The notes beneath the pieces were generated by a model. The model saw only the letters and a list, made by a program, of their open reading frames with translations. It was not told where the DNA came from and did not search any database. A stretch of DNA of 64,000 nucleotides from Serratia symbiotica. GTDB lineage: Bacteria; Pseudomonadota; Gammaproteobacteria; Enterobacterales; Enterobacteriaceae. Below, piece after piece: positions 1 to 11,905 of this stretch. Every line of letters starts with the position of its first letter. Positions within the stretch are counted from its first letter, which is position 1. The position numbers were made by a program, and so were the translations under genes. The stretch lies in assembly GCA_900380265.1 (NCBI GenBank), contig LR025083.1:1612001-1676000 (forward strand). The letters run 5' to 3'.

Positions 1-709
1 AAAGACCCAGATAAGCTCTTGTCCAGTGTAGAACACCTCAGCTACTAAATAAAGCTCGCGGCGATGTCCAGTTATCACTTACGTCACTACTGAGATAGTT
101 AATTACTCATCCCGCCTGATCTGTTATGCCGGCAACACCAGTGGTCATCGGCACTATATCCTCCTGGTATAGGCTGCCTTTAATATGTAGGTAAGAAAGC
201 AGAAAAGCCGGAATATTTAGTATTGATGCTAAACATGCTGAAAACGAATCTTTACAAAGATATCTTATATAAATAAATTTTAGACTTGCCAGAAACAGGC
301 AAGTGCGTATTTCACTAATTTAATGTGGGAAAGATTCCGTAAGGTGAATTAAAACAGGTATCTCTAAAAGACTATTCGGATACTATTTACATACAATAGG
401 CTTATGCTTATCAATTCACTGTATTATGCTTTTAGTGAATCTTATTAATTATTTATAATTTAAATCAAAAAATTAAAATGGCATATTTACCAACCCTACT
501 TTTCGGTAAAGACCTAACAGCTATTTATAGCATTTATCTGCTAACGAAAAGATGACAGCCTGATCTTATTGATAAAATATTCACCTAGTGTTCGTTATAA
601 ACTGAAATGAAGTTGAATTTATCTCATGGCATTAACGTTCTAAAAGCCGTCTAAATACATCAAAACTACAGATAGACTTTCCAGTCTCAACAGCGCGTGA
701 CCCTAATGC

Positions 710-729
710 TACACTTAAGCTTAAGTGTA
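710..729. repeat. Perfect 20-bp palindrome
   Basis: The sequence TACACTTAAGCTTAAGTGTA equals its own reverse complement and has no loop. It lies in non-coding DNA about 250 bases beyond the end of tldE. Its role is unknown; it may be chance in AT-rich DNA or an old protein-binding site. Confidence 0.6.
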
Positions 730-909
730 CAAAAATAACACTACATTTTCTTTTAGATTGAGAATACGATATACACATCTTCACACGGATATTAGTCATA
801 AGTCTATCAGCTGACATAGGCAATACTTGATATAATTTCTATTTACAGCACTACGATAAACCAGGTCATATCTTACGTTCATTTCCAAGATCAGAAATAC
901 CTAGCCTAG

Positions 910-930
910 CTACTACTAGGGTAGTAGTAG
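910..930. repeat. Hairpin downstream of tldE
   Basis: Arms CTACTACTA and TAGTAGTAG are perfectly complementary around a GGG loop. The hairpin begins about 50 bases after the tldE stop on the minus strand. There is no clear T-run, so a Rho-independent terminator is only possible. It shares the core CTAGGGTAGT with the longer palindrome at 16058-16115. Confidence 0.5.
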
Positions 931-979
931 ATTTCTTGCTCTACCTATCAAGCGGGTGGCGACCCCTCGATTGCCAGGG

Positions 980-2323
980 TTACTGACCGGCGATCTTCAT
1001 TTCCGACAATAAAACCGAGCCACACTGAATATTACTGCGAATCTCGTTATCGGTTCCCACCATAATAAGATTATAGAACATATCCTTCAAGTTGCTCGCG
1101 ATAGTGATCTCACTTACTGGATACTGAATTTCTCCGCCTTCGACCCAGAAACCAGCAGCGCCACGGGAGTAGTCGCCAGTCACGATGCTAACACCCTCTC
1201 CTATCAGTTTATTGACCACTAGTCCTGTGCCAAGATTTTTTAGCATAGCTGCAAAATCCCCACCCTGTCCATCAATTCGCCAGTTATAGATGCCACCAGC
1301 GTGACCTGTACTATGCATGCCTAATTTTCGACCTGAATAAGTCGCGAGTAACCATGTTTGTAGGACACCATCCTTAACAATGTCCCGTCTCTGAGTGCGT
1401 ACTCCTTCGCTATCAAATGGTGCCGATGCTAGCCCTTTTAATAAATGTGGATGTTCTTCAATTGTAAGCCATTCTGGCAGAATTTGCTGGCCTAGCGTAT
1501 CCAGAAGAAAAGTGGATTTGCGATACACGCTGCTCCCAGTAATACCTTCTGCCAAATGGCCGAACAGGCCAGTAGCCACTTCCGCCGCGAGCAGAATAGG
1601 GGCTTGCATCGTCGGCAGTTTACGCGGCGCCAAGCGTGCTAGAGTTCGGCGCGTACATTCCTTTCCCACCCACTCAGGAGTTTTCAAATCCTCCATCGCA
1701 CGCCCAACTGTATACGCGTAATCAGATTCCATTTTACCATCATGCTCCGCAATCACACTGGTAAACAGTGAATGATGGCTGAAGGGGTAACTCTGTAACA
1801 TGCCCTGGCTATTACCGAACACCTTAATACCGTAGTTACTGTTAAAACTACCACCTTCTGTATGTGTGATACGGTGATCCGCCGCCAGTGCAGCCTTCTC
1901 GGAACGGGCGGCCAGCTCAATGCCGCGTTCAGTATCCAGCTCCGTTGGATGGAACAGATCCAGATCCGGGGCATCAAATGCAAGAAGATCTTTTTCTACC
2001 GTACCCACATAAGGATCTGGTGAGGTATAGCGGGCAATATCCAGTGCTTTCTGCACAGTGCGAGCAATAGACTCCCTACTCAGATCGCTAGAGGAAGCGC
2101 TCCCTTTACGTTGTTGCTGATATACGGTAATACCCAGGGTACCATCATTATTAAACTCAACCTTTTCTACTTCACCAAAGTGGGTTCTAACGCTAATGCC
2201 GGTGGATTTCGTTACCGAAACTTCTGCAGCATCGGAACCGGCATGCGCTAGTTCCAAGGCTTGTGAAACGGCATGTTCTAGCGCTGTGCGCTGTTCTGCA
2301 ATTGTAGTGATTACGTTCATCAT
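980..2323 (-). CDS. pmbA: Metalloprotease subunit TldE (PmbA)
   Basis: TldE is the non-catalytic half of the cytoplasmic TldD/TldE metalloprotease, which in E. coli matures microcin B17 and degrades unfolded or CcdA-like substrates. The protein of 447 residues matches E. coli PmbA (450) over its whole length, including TGISV, GALGIT-like and GGSFNS segments near the N-terminus, STGHAGGI in the second half, and the typical C-terminal end MKIAGQ. The open frame extends 25 codons upstream to 2398, but homology begins at the double Met at 2323/2320, so I place the start there. As expected for TldE it lacks the HExxH motif of TldD. Fossil darP diverges upstream, as in E. coli. Whether TldD survives cannot be seen here. 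Confidence 0.93.
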   Translation of the reverse strand: MMNVITTIAEQRTALEHAVSQALELAHAGSDAAEVSVTKSTGISVRTHFGEVEKVEFNNDGTLGITVYQQQRKGSASSSDLSRESIARTVQKALDIARYTSPDPYVGTVEKDLLAFDAPDLDLFHPTELDTERGIELAARSEKAALAADHRITHTEGGSFNSNYGIKVFGNSQGMLQSYPFSHHSLFTSVIAEHDGKMESDYAYTVGRAMEDLKTPEWVGKECTRRTLARLAPRKLPTMQAPILLAAEVATGLFGHLAEGITGSSVYRKSTFLLDTLGQQILPEWLTIEEHPHLLKGLASAPFDSEGVRTQRRDIVKDGVLQTWLLATYSGRKLGMHSTGHAGGIYNWRIDGQGGDFAAMLKNLGTGLVVNKLIGEGVSIVTGDYSRGAAGFWVEGGEIQYPVSEITIASNLKDMFYNLIMVGTDNEIRSNIQCGSVLLSEMKIAGQ

Positions 2324-2492
2324 TTGGCCATAATGAATTAGAAAATCATTGGATGCGTACCATAGAGCGGGGTGGCACATGGAGTATAATGCAAGCATGA
2401 TTACATCATATACTTAACTTAACAGAAACTGCTTTTAATTTCAAATTTAAACAGCATCTTATTAAGATTCACTATATTAAAGAGAGATGTCT

Positions 2493-3030
2493 ATGGAAAA
2501 GCCTAAGAAGAGCTAAGAAATCTCCAAATGCATAAAAACAACCACAAAGATGAATCTTCTAGGTAAGTAAAAATGAAATGAAGCGCGATGACACAGCTCT
2601 GAAAGAGCGGGGAGCCAAGCTAGTCAACCTGGGCAACAGACTATAGAACTAATGGCGTTATTCGAAGACTTGATATTCTGTCATCGAATATACACAAAAG
2701 ATCAAGAAAGAGCGCCAGCATATTAGTGACAACTAATCGGGAGAATGCTTAGAAACCGTGGTATAAAGACGTTCTACAGCACGCTAAGCAAACTAGAAAA
2801 CTTACATCACCAACATATTCCTATTTAACTAGTTGGACACATTACGTGACCGGTTGGTTAAAGCAGGGATCATGCGATCGTATATATCTTAGGTCTATAT
2901 ACAGAAACCGATTAACAGCAACTAATTTTTACTTCTTCTCAACGTACAGAAAGAACAAAGCGCCAACAAACCATCTAAAAGGTACTTCCAAATACTTAAG
3001 CACCTGCGGAATATAATTGATATAGCCTAA
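2493..3030 (+). pseudogene. darP: Decayed darP (yjgA), ribosome assembly factor
   Basis: DarP helps 50S ribosomal subunit assembly. The remnant is readable only by switching frames. KRDDTALKERGAKLVNLG near 2580 matches IKRDAEELKRLGAEIVDLG. LRNRGIKTFYSTLSKLEN near 2750 matches the LRQRDVEPIRQALDKLKN part. NAQKEQSANKPSK near 2945 matches NAKKEKEGNKPPK, and an ILKHLRN end matches IFQYLRE. Several stops and frameshifts interrupt it. A plausible old start ATG lies at 2493 behind a purine-rich stretch. Divergence from tldE is the E. coli arrangement. Limits are approximate. Confidence 0.9.
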
Positions 3031-3044
3031 TCATAAATGATTTA

Positions 3045-3430
3045 GCCTCGCCAATCAGCCTGCTAGACCCGATTGATGTAGTAAATCACCGCCAGTTGCA
3101 CAGAATTAAAACGCAAGCCAGGATCTAATCCTGTTACCGTATTCTTCAACCACAAAATCATTGCGGAAACAGTATCTTTGTGAGTATTTAGCTAGGTTGA
3201 CTCTATCTACGCCGGTAGAGTGATATCGCCTATTATAATATGCGATAACGCCTTTAAATATTACTAAATTTCTTGTTAAATTTGCACTAGTTCGTGCTTT
3301 GACAGCAGAAACTGGCGTATGTTCGCTCAACACAAAATCGAACTTTACTTTTTCTAGCCACTTACTGCAATTCAGTGAAGCTTCATGATCACGCAGATTA
3401 AAGGCCAGGATGTCATTGTAATACAACAGG
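3045..3430 (-). pseudogene. mpl: Remnant of mpl (UDP-MurNAc tripeptide ligase)
   Basis: Mpl recycles murein tripeptide in the cytoplasm. Here the gene is expected on the minus strand just beyond darP, as in E. coli. The C-terminal coding region survives at nucleotide level around 3045-3110, where the reading can be matched to the conserved NGGFGGIHQKLL end. Just before it, FVVEEYGNR can be placed on MVVKTAQPG. A frame of 106 codons (3106-3426) is open through this part, probably by chance. Upstream of 3430 I cannot follow the gene, though a full mpl would reach about 4.4 kb. An IS3-like reading of the same frame was considered and judged weaker. Confidence 0.55.
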
Positions 3431-5695
3431 AAGTCAGTAGTACATCGCCTATACTGATACTTAATATCTATCTAACGTGATATCCGGTAGTAGCTACGAA
3501 TTATTTAACCTCCCAGTTAAAGAACCGATCAACGTCACGCGCGTTCCCCTGTAGCAGCGCGTATCGTTTACATCGCAAGCCTCCCTATTTTTCTCATGCG
3601 CTTGTTGGTTATTGATATAATAATGAAACGTTAATGAATGCGGATACTACTAACTAAAATGGATGAATAAGTAAGGAAATGAATATCCGTCTGCTTCCCA
3701 TTTTCATCGCTTTAGACCTCAAAGCTCGGCACTGATCCATACCTATCACAGGTATGGATATCAGATGAACCAAAATGACTAGCGCATAACCTTTAGTTAG
3801 GAATTTTTATTGTCCATCATACTAATGATTGAGTTTTAAGATATTTTCTTGCATCCAGAGTAGTCTAACAGAAATTTACTTACACGTTATTAAGTGCTGA
3901 TCCCGTATACAGATAGATACGTGATCTGTTGTGGGTGCATCTTGCTATACCAGCAAGATCATGAATAAATGATACGGTGCATAAACATCATGGCACTATC
4001 AATACCACCTTATTCTGAGAATAAGTCAATAGCGATTTCTCTTTTACATATCCTATGCAATGTATAGCGGAACAGACCTTATATACTAGCATTATGGTAT
4101 CCCTCATCCTACAGTACGTCAATACTAGCACGAATATCTGACGCTAGGATTGGCACTCAGGCATAGAGGTGAACCAATTACTCACTGTCAACAAAGGCGG
4201 TTTAAGTGGAATCGCAGTAATTCTTCACTTAACCCTCCTAAAATTAGGGAGGAAAGCGGATTTAACTCATACCAAGAGGATTCCTGCCAGATCGCTGACT
4301 ATGGCTCCGATCCTATAAAGTTATTTACCTGCGTTCAGTTAAGCCTCTTATTAAATTATTAATTTTTAACAAAAGCTTTCAATTTGCTATAATTACGCTA
4401 TTCAGCAATTGTATTTAAATAGATGTCTACAAGACACTGTCAATTTATATCACCATACATCTATTAATGATAACACTGCTTATCAGGTATAAATTGGCTA
4501 TTGTGAGTTTGGTCACACTAGAATGCTTTAAATACAATCTATTTTATTAAGTTTTTATGAAAAGACATATTCGCTCGACACAGTGCGAGCGAAGTAAAAA
4601 ACAATATCAAGTCCCGCCTCAACAAATATTCCCTTTTATTTTAATAACAAAGTTAAGGCTCCTAAAGACAAATACTATTTGCTTTTATTCCACTTTAGGC
4701 TTTACTAAACCTCACCTATATCATATATATTTTAAATAGCAGTCAACTACAACTAGCAACTTCTTCATAAGACTCATAACAGCAAACATCCGATTAATGG
4801 CCACTTAACACTTACCGAAACAGCTCATAACCTCATGACTTTTAAGCAAAACCTTACCACAGTGAAGAGTATTTCTAGAGAAATTAGAATAGTAAACTTG
4901 AACTGAGGCAATAGGAACAATGTCTATACATTACAGCAACATCTAGTCCAAACACTGTGTACCAATATTGATAGTCAGACAATTTGCTTGCTATCATTTC
5001 TGATCATAACAAAATACACGAAATGCTGTCAGAATATGTTAATAGAGCTCAAAACCACGGAAGTAAGAACATTCTAATCCCTGGCAAAGTGCCTTTTCAA
5101 AGGCATCCATGATGAATGGCCTGCACATTAATAGGCGCTGATCTAGCTGTATATCGCCTATGTAATGCGCAATAGTCTACAATTTATCTCGTTGTAAGGA
5201 CTAGGAAACCGCCACTTCTAACCTTCAAGTTTTGTGAATCAATTACATAAGAAAGACGATAACAGTCGCTAGAAGCGTTCAACGCAAGCTGGGAGAGCCT
5301 GTCTCTAGCAATAAGCAAAACTGACACACAAACCAAGCAGATCTAGCCACATTCTTCGAATATCTAAAAAAGATCCACAAAGTGATTTACACAACCAACG
5401 AGATAACGATTTAGGTTCGTTGAACGCTGTATTTGATCATGCCATAAAAAAGAAAGACTTCTTGGCTCTCAAAAGCACCTAACTGCCAGTTGAGTTACTA
5501 CAGAAACCTATGCGATCTTAAAAAATAAAATATGCAACAGAGGGTCTGTAGATTATATGATCGAACGTGATAACTTTTTGGTCGGTTAGTTATGAGAAGG
5601 GGATTAAAACAAGGTCCATTACAAGCTTGTAATAGGAACTCTAATAATCTTAGCTCTACATATAGTTTCCTATATAAGAATAATTAAAAAGATAA
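3431..5695. other. Gene desert between mpl remnant and ssb
   Basis: No gene recognised. The first kilobase could hide the N-terminal two thirds of decayed mpl, but I cannot align it. A 10-bp perfect stem-loop lies at 3735-3759 and a 16-bp perfect palindrome at 5618-5633. On the minus strand near 5440-5520 a D-arm-like string recalls a tRNA, but no complete cloverleaf forms. Frames of 60-70 codons here have no family features. Confidence 0.55.
3735..3759. repeat. Stem-loop, 10-bp perfect arms
   Basis: Arms ATCCATACCT and AGGTATGGAT pair perfectly around the loop ATCAC. No T-run follows on either strand. It sits in a gene desert, so it may be a relic terminator or regulatory hairpin of a lost gene. 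Confidence 0.5.
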
Positions 5696-6217
5696 TCAAA
5701 AAGGAATATCATCATCAAAATCTATTGGCACTTCATTCCTACTGCCTATAGGAACGTGGTTCTTTACTGGCCGCTCATGCTGATCAACACCAAATGTATT
5801 GCCACTTTGCTGTTTCTGGACCTGACCCCACGCACCCTGGGCACCACCAACGGACGCCACTCCTGCCTGTCGCCCCCCAAGCATCTGCATAGTACCACCA
5901 ATGTTCACCACCACTTCAGTTGTGTATTTTTCTACTCCGGCCTGATCAGTCCATTTGCGAGTATGAATCGAGCCTTCGATATACACCTGCGAACCTTTCC
6001 GCAGATACTCACCCGCTACTTCAGCCACCTTTCCAAACAAAACAACCCGGTGCCACTCGGTTTTTTCTTTCTGTTCACCCGTTGCCTTGTCACGCCAACT
6101 TTCGGAGGTCGCTAAAGTCATATTGGCCACTGCTCCCCCATTCGGCATGTAACGAACTTCTGGATCCTGCCCAAGATTTCCGACTAGAATTACTTTATTT
6201 ATACCTCTACTGGACAT
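5696..6217 (-). CDS. ssb: Single-stranded DNA-binding protein
   Basis: SSB coats single-stranded DNA in replication, repair and recombination and recruits partner proteins through its C-terminal tip. The 173-residue protein starts [20 protein letters not shown], the typical OB-fold beginning, with [18 protein letters not shown] in the middle of the fold (about residues 55-72). A Gly/Gln-rich linker follows, and the acidic tip DFDDDIPF is complete, so binding of partners should be preserved. E. coli SSB is 178 residues. The gene diverges from fossil uvrA, the normal enteric arrangement. The shared 278-base intergenic region shows no well-formed LexA box. Confidence 0.97.
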   Translation of the reverse strand: MSSRGINKVILVGNLGQDPEVRYMPNGGAVANMTLATSESWRDKATGEQKEKTEWHRVVLFGKVAEVAGEYLRKGSQVYIEGSIHTRKWTDQAGVEKYTTEVVVNIGGTMQMLGGRQAGVASVGGAQGAWGQVQKQQSGNTFGVDQHERPVKNHVPIGSRNEVPIDFDDDIPF

Positions 6218-6495
6218 CAGTATTCTCCTAATTATTAATGCTTATATAGCATATATGAATAAGCTTAACACTATTTACCTAAACCTACACTTTTCCAGCT
6301 TATACTTTTGTTGTTTCTATTCGATAATAATTCTTTCAACTGGTTAGTTGCATTCGTATATTAGGTATTAACTTGGTTTTCATCTCATAATGATGCGTTG
6401 ACTCCTGGAGCTATAGTTGTTTTTACGCCTCTAATGGCTAAATATATGATAAAATCACTGCCAGGTACAGTGTAGCATCAAGATGGAAAGTGTAT

Positions 6496-9290
6496 ATGGA
6501 CAATATCGCAATGCGTGGTGATTGCACACATCATCTCAAAAATATCAACCTAACTATCGGGCCAGATAAGCTGATCATCGTGACCAACTTCTCTGGTTCC
6601 TGAAAGTCTTCGCTAGCTTTTGATACACTGTATGCAAAAGGGCAGCACTGTTACCGTGAATCGTTGTGCGTCTATGCAGACCAGTTGCTTTCCTGATGGA
6701 AAACTAAACGGCGACAATGTTTAAACTTGACTACCAACCACCTCTATTGAGCAGAAATCCACGTCGAACAATCCAAGGATCCACCGTCAACACCATTATC
6801 AAATTCATTGATGATGGCATCTACGTATTCAGCGGAATACGTGAGCCACGATGCCAGCACACCAGAAAAGTTACAGAAAAATCCGTCAGCTAAGCGCTGG
6901 ATACCATCCTTAACCAAACGCGGGAACACTCTTGATGCTCTTAGCAAAGATCATCCAAGACTGGAGTAGGATAGAACACTAAACCTCTAATAATAACCCT
7001 TACTAGTCAGGGTGATATCCGCGCGAAATCGATGGCGGGATGTACGGTCTCCCGATCCACCAAAGCTGGAGTGGCACACCAAGCACACTATCTAAATAGC
7101 AGTTGACTGCTTTAAAATGTGTAAAGGCCCTAATACAGCGCCTGATGGAATTATTCGAGACAACCCTATACCTTGCTGGTGGCACGCCACCGGTTGCTCA
7201 TATAGCCAATAAAGAGTCAAAGGGTTCCTCTTCTCCTCTCATTTTCCCTACCTAATATGCGGCTATAGCATGTGCTCCTGGAGCCGCGCCTGTTTCGTTT
7301 AACAATCCAGACCGTGTCTGACCGAGATTCGATGACCTTGTCGTTCAGCAGTTATTTTCTCCAGAGATCGTGATCCAGAACCCCAGGCTGTCGTTAGGTG
7401 ACGTGGCTATCCGTTCTTCAGACCGCCACAATTTCTACTATTCCAACTATTGCCATCAGTGCCGGAACAATATGAGTTTGATCTAGAAACCCCGTTAAAG
7501 AATCTGAGCATCAAGATACAGAAATATTGATAAAGGATTCCGGGAAAATTTAATCGCATGCAAATACACTAACAATCTTGGTGAGACAACCACGTGTTGC
7601 CTTCCGTTCGAAAGCATTCTGAACAAAATAGAGTGCCGCTGCAAAGAGACGGCATCTGGCGCGGGACGTCAAGAGCTGACTAAGGTTATCAGCCGGTGCC
7701 CGTGCACCACGTGTTATGGTCCGCCGCGCGAAGAAACGCGGAAAATATGTATTGAAGATACAATGCTTCCAGAAATTTCCAATCTAAACATCGAGCATGC
7801 ACGGAGCTTCTTCGAGAAAATCAAGTTGAGCGACCAACGCCAAAATCACTGAACAGTACTAAAATAGATCGGCGATCGCCTGAAATTTTTAGTCAATGTG
7901 GGCGAAACTATCTTTCGGTGTCGCCTTCAGAGGAACACTCTCCAGGACAGAGCGTTCCGTTGGGCAAGCTAGATCGGTGCTGGCCTTGTAGTCGGTATTC
8001 ACGTGCTGGGTGAAGCCTCGACCATCCTGCATCGGCGCAATAATGGACGCCTAATGCAATCCATAATTAACCTGCGCAGTTAGGACATACAGTGATTGTA
8101 GTAGCACAGGATCTAGACGCCATTTGCGCTGCCTACAATATTATCGATATCGGTCCAGCAGCCGGTGTACGCGGGCCCGGATTGTGACCGAAGGGAGCAT
8201 GCAAGCGCTCATGTCGCAGCCAGACTTACTGACTCCCTAAATTCTAAGCCGCAAGCGAGAAATCAGCATCCTGCAGAATTGTCTGCCTATAACTGCGACT
8301 CAAGTTCTAACGTTGAGCAGGCGCGCGCTAACAATCTGAAGGGCATGACGCTAACACTACCGATCGATCTGCCTATCTGGATTACCAAGGTGTCCGGATC
8401 CGGAAAGTCAATGTTAATTAACGTTAGGTTATTACCTATCACATACCGGTACCTCAACGGTACCAGAATAATCGCACTCGCACTATTGCACAATGTAACC
8501 GGTCTGCCGTATTCGATAAAGCGCTCGATAGCGATCAAAGCCCAATCGGTCGCACCTCACGCTCTAACCCAGCTAGCTACACAACCATCGTCAAGCCGGT
8601 GCGGACCCGGTTTTCTGGTGTGCCTTGGGCACGCATCAGTGACTACAGACCTGCCCGTGTCAGCTTAAATATTTAAGGTTGGCAATGCGAAACATGCGGA
8701 GTGATGGCTTCATCAAAGTTAAGACGCATTCCCTAACAAATATCTACGTGCCGTACGATCCGTATCACGGGAACCGTTATAACCGCGAGACACTCGAAGT
8801 AAAGTACAAAGACAAGAACGTCTACGACGGACTAGCAATAACTGTTGAACCAACGCGCAATTTCTTAGAATCCGTACTAACACTTTGCACGAAAGTTGAA
8901 AAACCTGTGCGATCTTGGCCTATCCTACATCTGTCTTGGTAGTCGGCGACTACCTTCTCTGTCGGTGATGCGCAGCGCTTGAAGATTGCACGTCAGGTAT
9001 ATAAAGAAGACACTGACCAAACACCGTATATCCTCGCTGAACTGACCACCGGACTTCACGTCACCGGATATCCAGCAACTACTGACGATGTAGCACTCAC
9101 TACGTCATCAAGGCAATAATAGCGTATTGATTGATTATGACCTAGCTATGATCAAGACAGCGAACTAGATCGTTGATCAGGCCGGGCGAGGGCAGTGGCA
9201 GTGGTAAATTCCTGGATTTTGGAACACCAGAAACCGTAGCTGACTGCGCAATCTTACATGCCGTGCACTTTCTCGGTGCACTATCAAAAA
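6496..9290 (+). pseudogene. uvrA: Decayed uvrA (excinuclease ABC subunit A)
   Basis: UvrA is the damage-sensing ATPase of nucleotide excision repair. The old ATG at 6496 starts a reading that follows E. coli Uvr[20 protein letters not shown], then the first Walker A, which now carries an in-frame TGA where GSGKS should continue (near 6600). Later pieces include IGDRLKFLVNVG near 7875, DIGPAAGVRGG near 8150, the second Walker A VSGSGKS near 8395, and RYNRETLEVKYKDK near 8775. The end near 9225 reads GTPETVAD. Many frameshifts and stops are present, and the chance frame 8165-8668 covers only one patch. Almost full length (about 2.8 kb) is preserved, so inactivation was by point changes and small indels rather than large deletion. 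Confidence 0.97.
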
Positions 9291-9419
9291 GTAACTTTTG
9301 AATCTATTTTACGTACCCTCAGGTAACCTTAGGGATGTGATTAGATGGGCAATACTACTTCTATGCAACACTTTCAGTTACGTTGGTCTAGCAGACCATA
9401 TTTAATTTTAACTATCATC

Positions 9420-10610
9420 TGGTTTTGGCAAGGTTTACTGAACTGCAGAAACCGCGTCAAGGACATATATGTCCTCATAGTATAATTTCAACCCACATAC
9501 ACATAGCACCATGCTTGTTCTGGCACAAGCTAAACTGTCTTAGAACTTATAAAATTGCATTTCGGTAAAAACTGTGTAGGTAAACATACCTTACTGCTCT
9601 AGCAAAGCATGCAAGCTCTGCCTTGGCAGTACATTTTTCACTCCTCGCATGCATGTGTGACGGATCTCCATCACTCGGAGGACATACTGTGACTTTATTC
9701 TGCCACTAGATTTCAGTGGCACGTCTTTCAATACAATTAAGCACCGCCTGTACGACATTAACTCAGTGAGTTGGACTAATTACAGCAGACGGTAGCATTA
9801 ATCTGATCCAGAAAGGGGATAACTTCTTGGCTTTCACACATCAGTTAAAGCCGATGTACTCATTTACCATACACTGAGATGATATTTAAGACATAATCAT
9901 CGAGCAAGACTAACAACCAGTTAGAGCAATGAAGGCATAGGTCTTCTCATCCATAGAAGCACACATCCATAGTAGGCAACGCCTGAGACAGAATTAGTGC
10001 GCAGGCAGCGCGTACCTTAATTGTTGCATCTTATTACGATCAACACTCTAGCCGAGCCACTCGTCTAATGGAAGCAAGAGTGAAATAGCAGAATACTGGC
10101 GCTTACCCACTACTTCAAAGCGACCTTGATGACATCAAACTCCACACCCAGGCTAGCAGTATTGCGATACGGGCAACTCCTTACTTTGGAGTAAGCACCA
10201 CTGAAGATAGTAAAATGGTTTCCAAATCTCGATGCGAGGCACACCTTTGCACATCAGGGAATAGATTTCTAATCTATCTTAGTTAGTTTCAACGCACAAA
10301 AGTTGAATACTCCTGTATAGTAACAATATTCTTTTAATAGAACATTAAGTTCTGCGAGTCCAATGGATACTGATGGACGGTGGCGAAATATGTCTATAGA
10401 TAGACTATTGCTAAATATCATTTGCATGATGTTCCATACGGATGGACTACGCTAGCTCTGGAGAACTGACTTATATGCAGGATAACATCTTGCTGATTAT
10501 ATAGAGGCGGATGCTAAAGTTCTTTTACACAAGGGTTAATCTTGTTTGCATGTATATATTATCAATACCATTGGATCTTCCACATAAGGCTATAACACTA
10601 TAGAACCAGA
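9420..10610 (-). pseudogene. tyrB: Decayed tyrB (aromatic amino acid aminotransferase)
   Basis: TyrB is the PLP-dependent aminotransferase that makes Tyr, Phe and Leu from their keto acids. On the minus strand downstream of alr, the reading MDEKTYAFIAL (from about 9954) matches MEEDAYAIRAI. LLVLLDDYVLNIISVYGK matches LPALVSNSFSKIFSLYGE, with the PLP lysine position lost. LMCESQ followed by QINATV matches the VMCEDAE...QLKATV part. Near 10550-10600 the nucleotides still match codons for VDAYAGDPI at the N-terminus. Stops and frameshifts are frequent. The order uvrA-tyrB-alr-dnaB is that of E. coli. Limits are projected from a 397-residue protein. Confidence 0.82.
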
Positions 10611-10641
10611 TTAGTTTTTAAAAAGTATGTTATGAATTCTA

Positions 10642-10655
10642 GCCGCCACGGCGGC
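10642..10655. repeat. GC-rich hairpin GCCGCC-AC-GGCGGC
   Basis: A perfect 6-bp all-GC stem stands out in AT-rich DNA between alr and the fossil tyrB start. It may be a relic of an alr-tyrB intergenic hairpin. No U-tract follows on either strand, so I do not call it a terminator. Confidence 0.4.
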
Positions 10656-10831
10656 CAAACAAAAAGGCGGGCTCAATTCTCGCTTTATTGTCGTATATAA
10701 CAAAACCCTCTATAAATATAATAAAGCACATAACCAGGTAATAAAGGGCGTCTCAGTAACTATTCCTAGCACTTGTACTAGGAGAAGTAATGCAGAATTT
10801 ATTTACGCTAGCGCACTAACCGTGCAGCGGA

Positions 10832-11905
10832 TTAATTACCAATGTATTCAATCGCAACACGTTGCGTTAGCTTAGTGACCAACTCGTAAACACTAAGACC
10901 GGTATATATGGCGATACGCTCAACTGGCAATACTTGGCCCCACAGAACAGCTTGGTCCCCGGCCTTCTCGGTGGCATCAGGCCCTAAATCAACCGAGATC
11001 ATATCCATAGACACCCGACCTACAATCGGCGCTTCGCGCCCATTCAACCAGATTGGGGTGCCTGTGGGGGCACTGCGTGGATAACCGTCACCATAGCCTA
11101 TAGCCACCACCCCAAGTCGGGTATCACGCGGGCTAATCCAAGTGGCACCGTAACCAACAGGCTCACCGGCACCGTGATCACGCACGGCGATCAGGCTAGA
11201 CTTCAGTGTCATCGCTGGCTTTAGAAGGTACTGACTAGCCTTGACATTATTTAGTGGCGATATGCCGTATAGGATAATTCCGGGCCGTACCCACTGGTTA
11301 TGCGCATCCGGCCAAAGAAGAATGCCGCTAGATGCGGCGATCGAGCGTTGTCCTGGCTTACCACGAGCAAACTCTTCAAAACACGCGATCTGTTTTAGGG
11401 TTTCGTTAGATCCCTGCTCATCAGCACAGCTAAAATGGCTCATGATATTGACGGGCTGCGCTACGTTGTAGCAAGCGACCAAGCGTCTGTAAAAGGCTTC
11501 AGCCTGCTCTTGGCGAACCCCCAATCGATGCATCCCAGTATCAAGTTTCATCCACACTAGTAACGGGTGAGATAATTGAGCCTTCTCCAATACCTCTAAC
11601 TGTTCGCTCGTGTGCACTACAGTTGCTATGTTATTTTTCACCAATAACGGTATCTCCTCAGCAGCAATGAAACCTTCGAGTAGTAAGATCGGTTTCAGAA
11701 TCCCGCCAATGCGAAGCGCTAGTGCTTCACTGATGCGCGATACACCGAAGCAGTCGGCATCTTGGAGAGTGTGCGCTACTTCTAACATGCCATGTCCATA
11801 TGCATTTGCTTTCACAATTGCAATAAGGCGGCTTTTCGTTGCTTGGCGGCGTACCTGTTTCAGATTATGTCGCAAAGCGCTGCGGTCGATTACGGCGGTC
11901 GCCAA
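10832..11905 (-). CDS. alr: Alanine racemase
   Basis: Alr makes D-alanine for peptidoglycan from L-alanine in the cytosol, using PLP. The 357-residue protein fits the E. coli enzyme (359). The PLP lysine lies in [10 protein letters not shown] (Lys32), and the second catalytic base, the tyrosine of GYGDGYPR, is present in the C-terminal domain. The start is a TTG codon at 11905, giving [15 protein letters not shown], which aligns with the family start; a GGGG stretch lies about 9 bases upstream. dnaB ends 23 bases upstream on the same strand, so the two are probably co-transcribed as in E. coli. All active-site features are intact, so it should be functional. Confidence 0.96.
   Translation of the reverse strand: MATAVIDRSALRHNLKQVRRQATKSRLIAIVKANAYGHGMLEVAHTLQDADCFGVSRISEALALRIGGILKPILLLEGFIAAEEIPLLVKNNIATVVHTSEQLEVLEKAQLSHPLLVWMKLDTGMHRLGVRQEQAEAFYRRLVACYNVAQPVNIMSHFSCADEQGSNETLKQIACFEEFARGKPGQRSIAASSGILLWPDAHNQWVRPGIILYGISPLNNVKASQYLLKPAMTLKSSLIAVRDHGAGEPVGYGATWISPRDTRLGVVAIGYGDGYPRSAPTGTPIWLNGREAPIVGRVSMDMISVDLGPDATEKAGDQAVLWGQVLPVERIAIYTGLSVYELVTKLTQRVAIEYIGN

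Larger units (their letters stand above)
1..979. other. Non-coding stretch downstream of tldE
   Basis: No gene is supported here; all frames are short and resemble no protein I know. The stretch is AT-rich. It contains a perfect 20-bp palindrome at 710-729 and a 9-bp-stem hairpin at 910-930 close to the 3' end of tldE. In other enterics the gene after tldE differs between genera, so synteny gives no strong expectation. Confidence 0.6.

Noticed and set aside
3106-3426. IS3-family transposase fragment suggested by AYYNRRYHSTG in a 106-codon minus frame
   Set aside because: The resemblance is one short string. The flanking bases match the 3' end of mpl, which is exactly the gene expected here on this strand.
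5430-5530. tRNA-like D-arm on the minus strand (ACTCAACTGG context)
   Set aside because: No matching acceptor stem, anticodon stem or T-arm could be folded around it.
8165-8668. A 167-codon plus frame as a separate gene
   Set aside because: It is a chance open patch inside decayed uvrA; part of it encodes the second UvrA Walker A.
10640-10700. Rho-independent terminator after alr
   Set aside because: The GC hairpin lacks a U-tract on either strand and the second GC patch does not pair into a proper stem.
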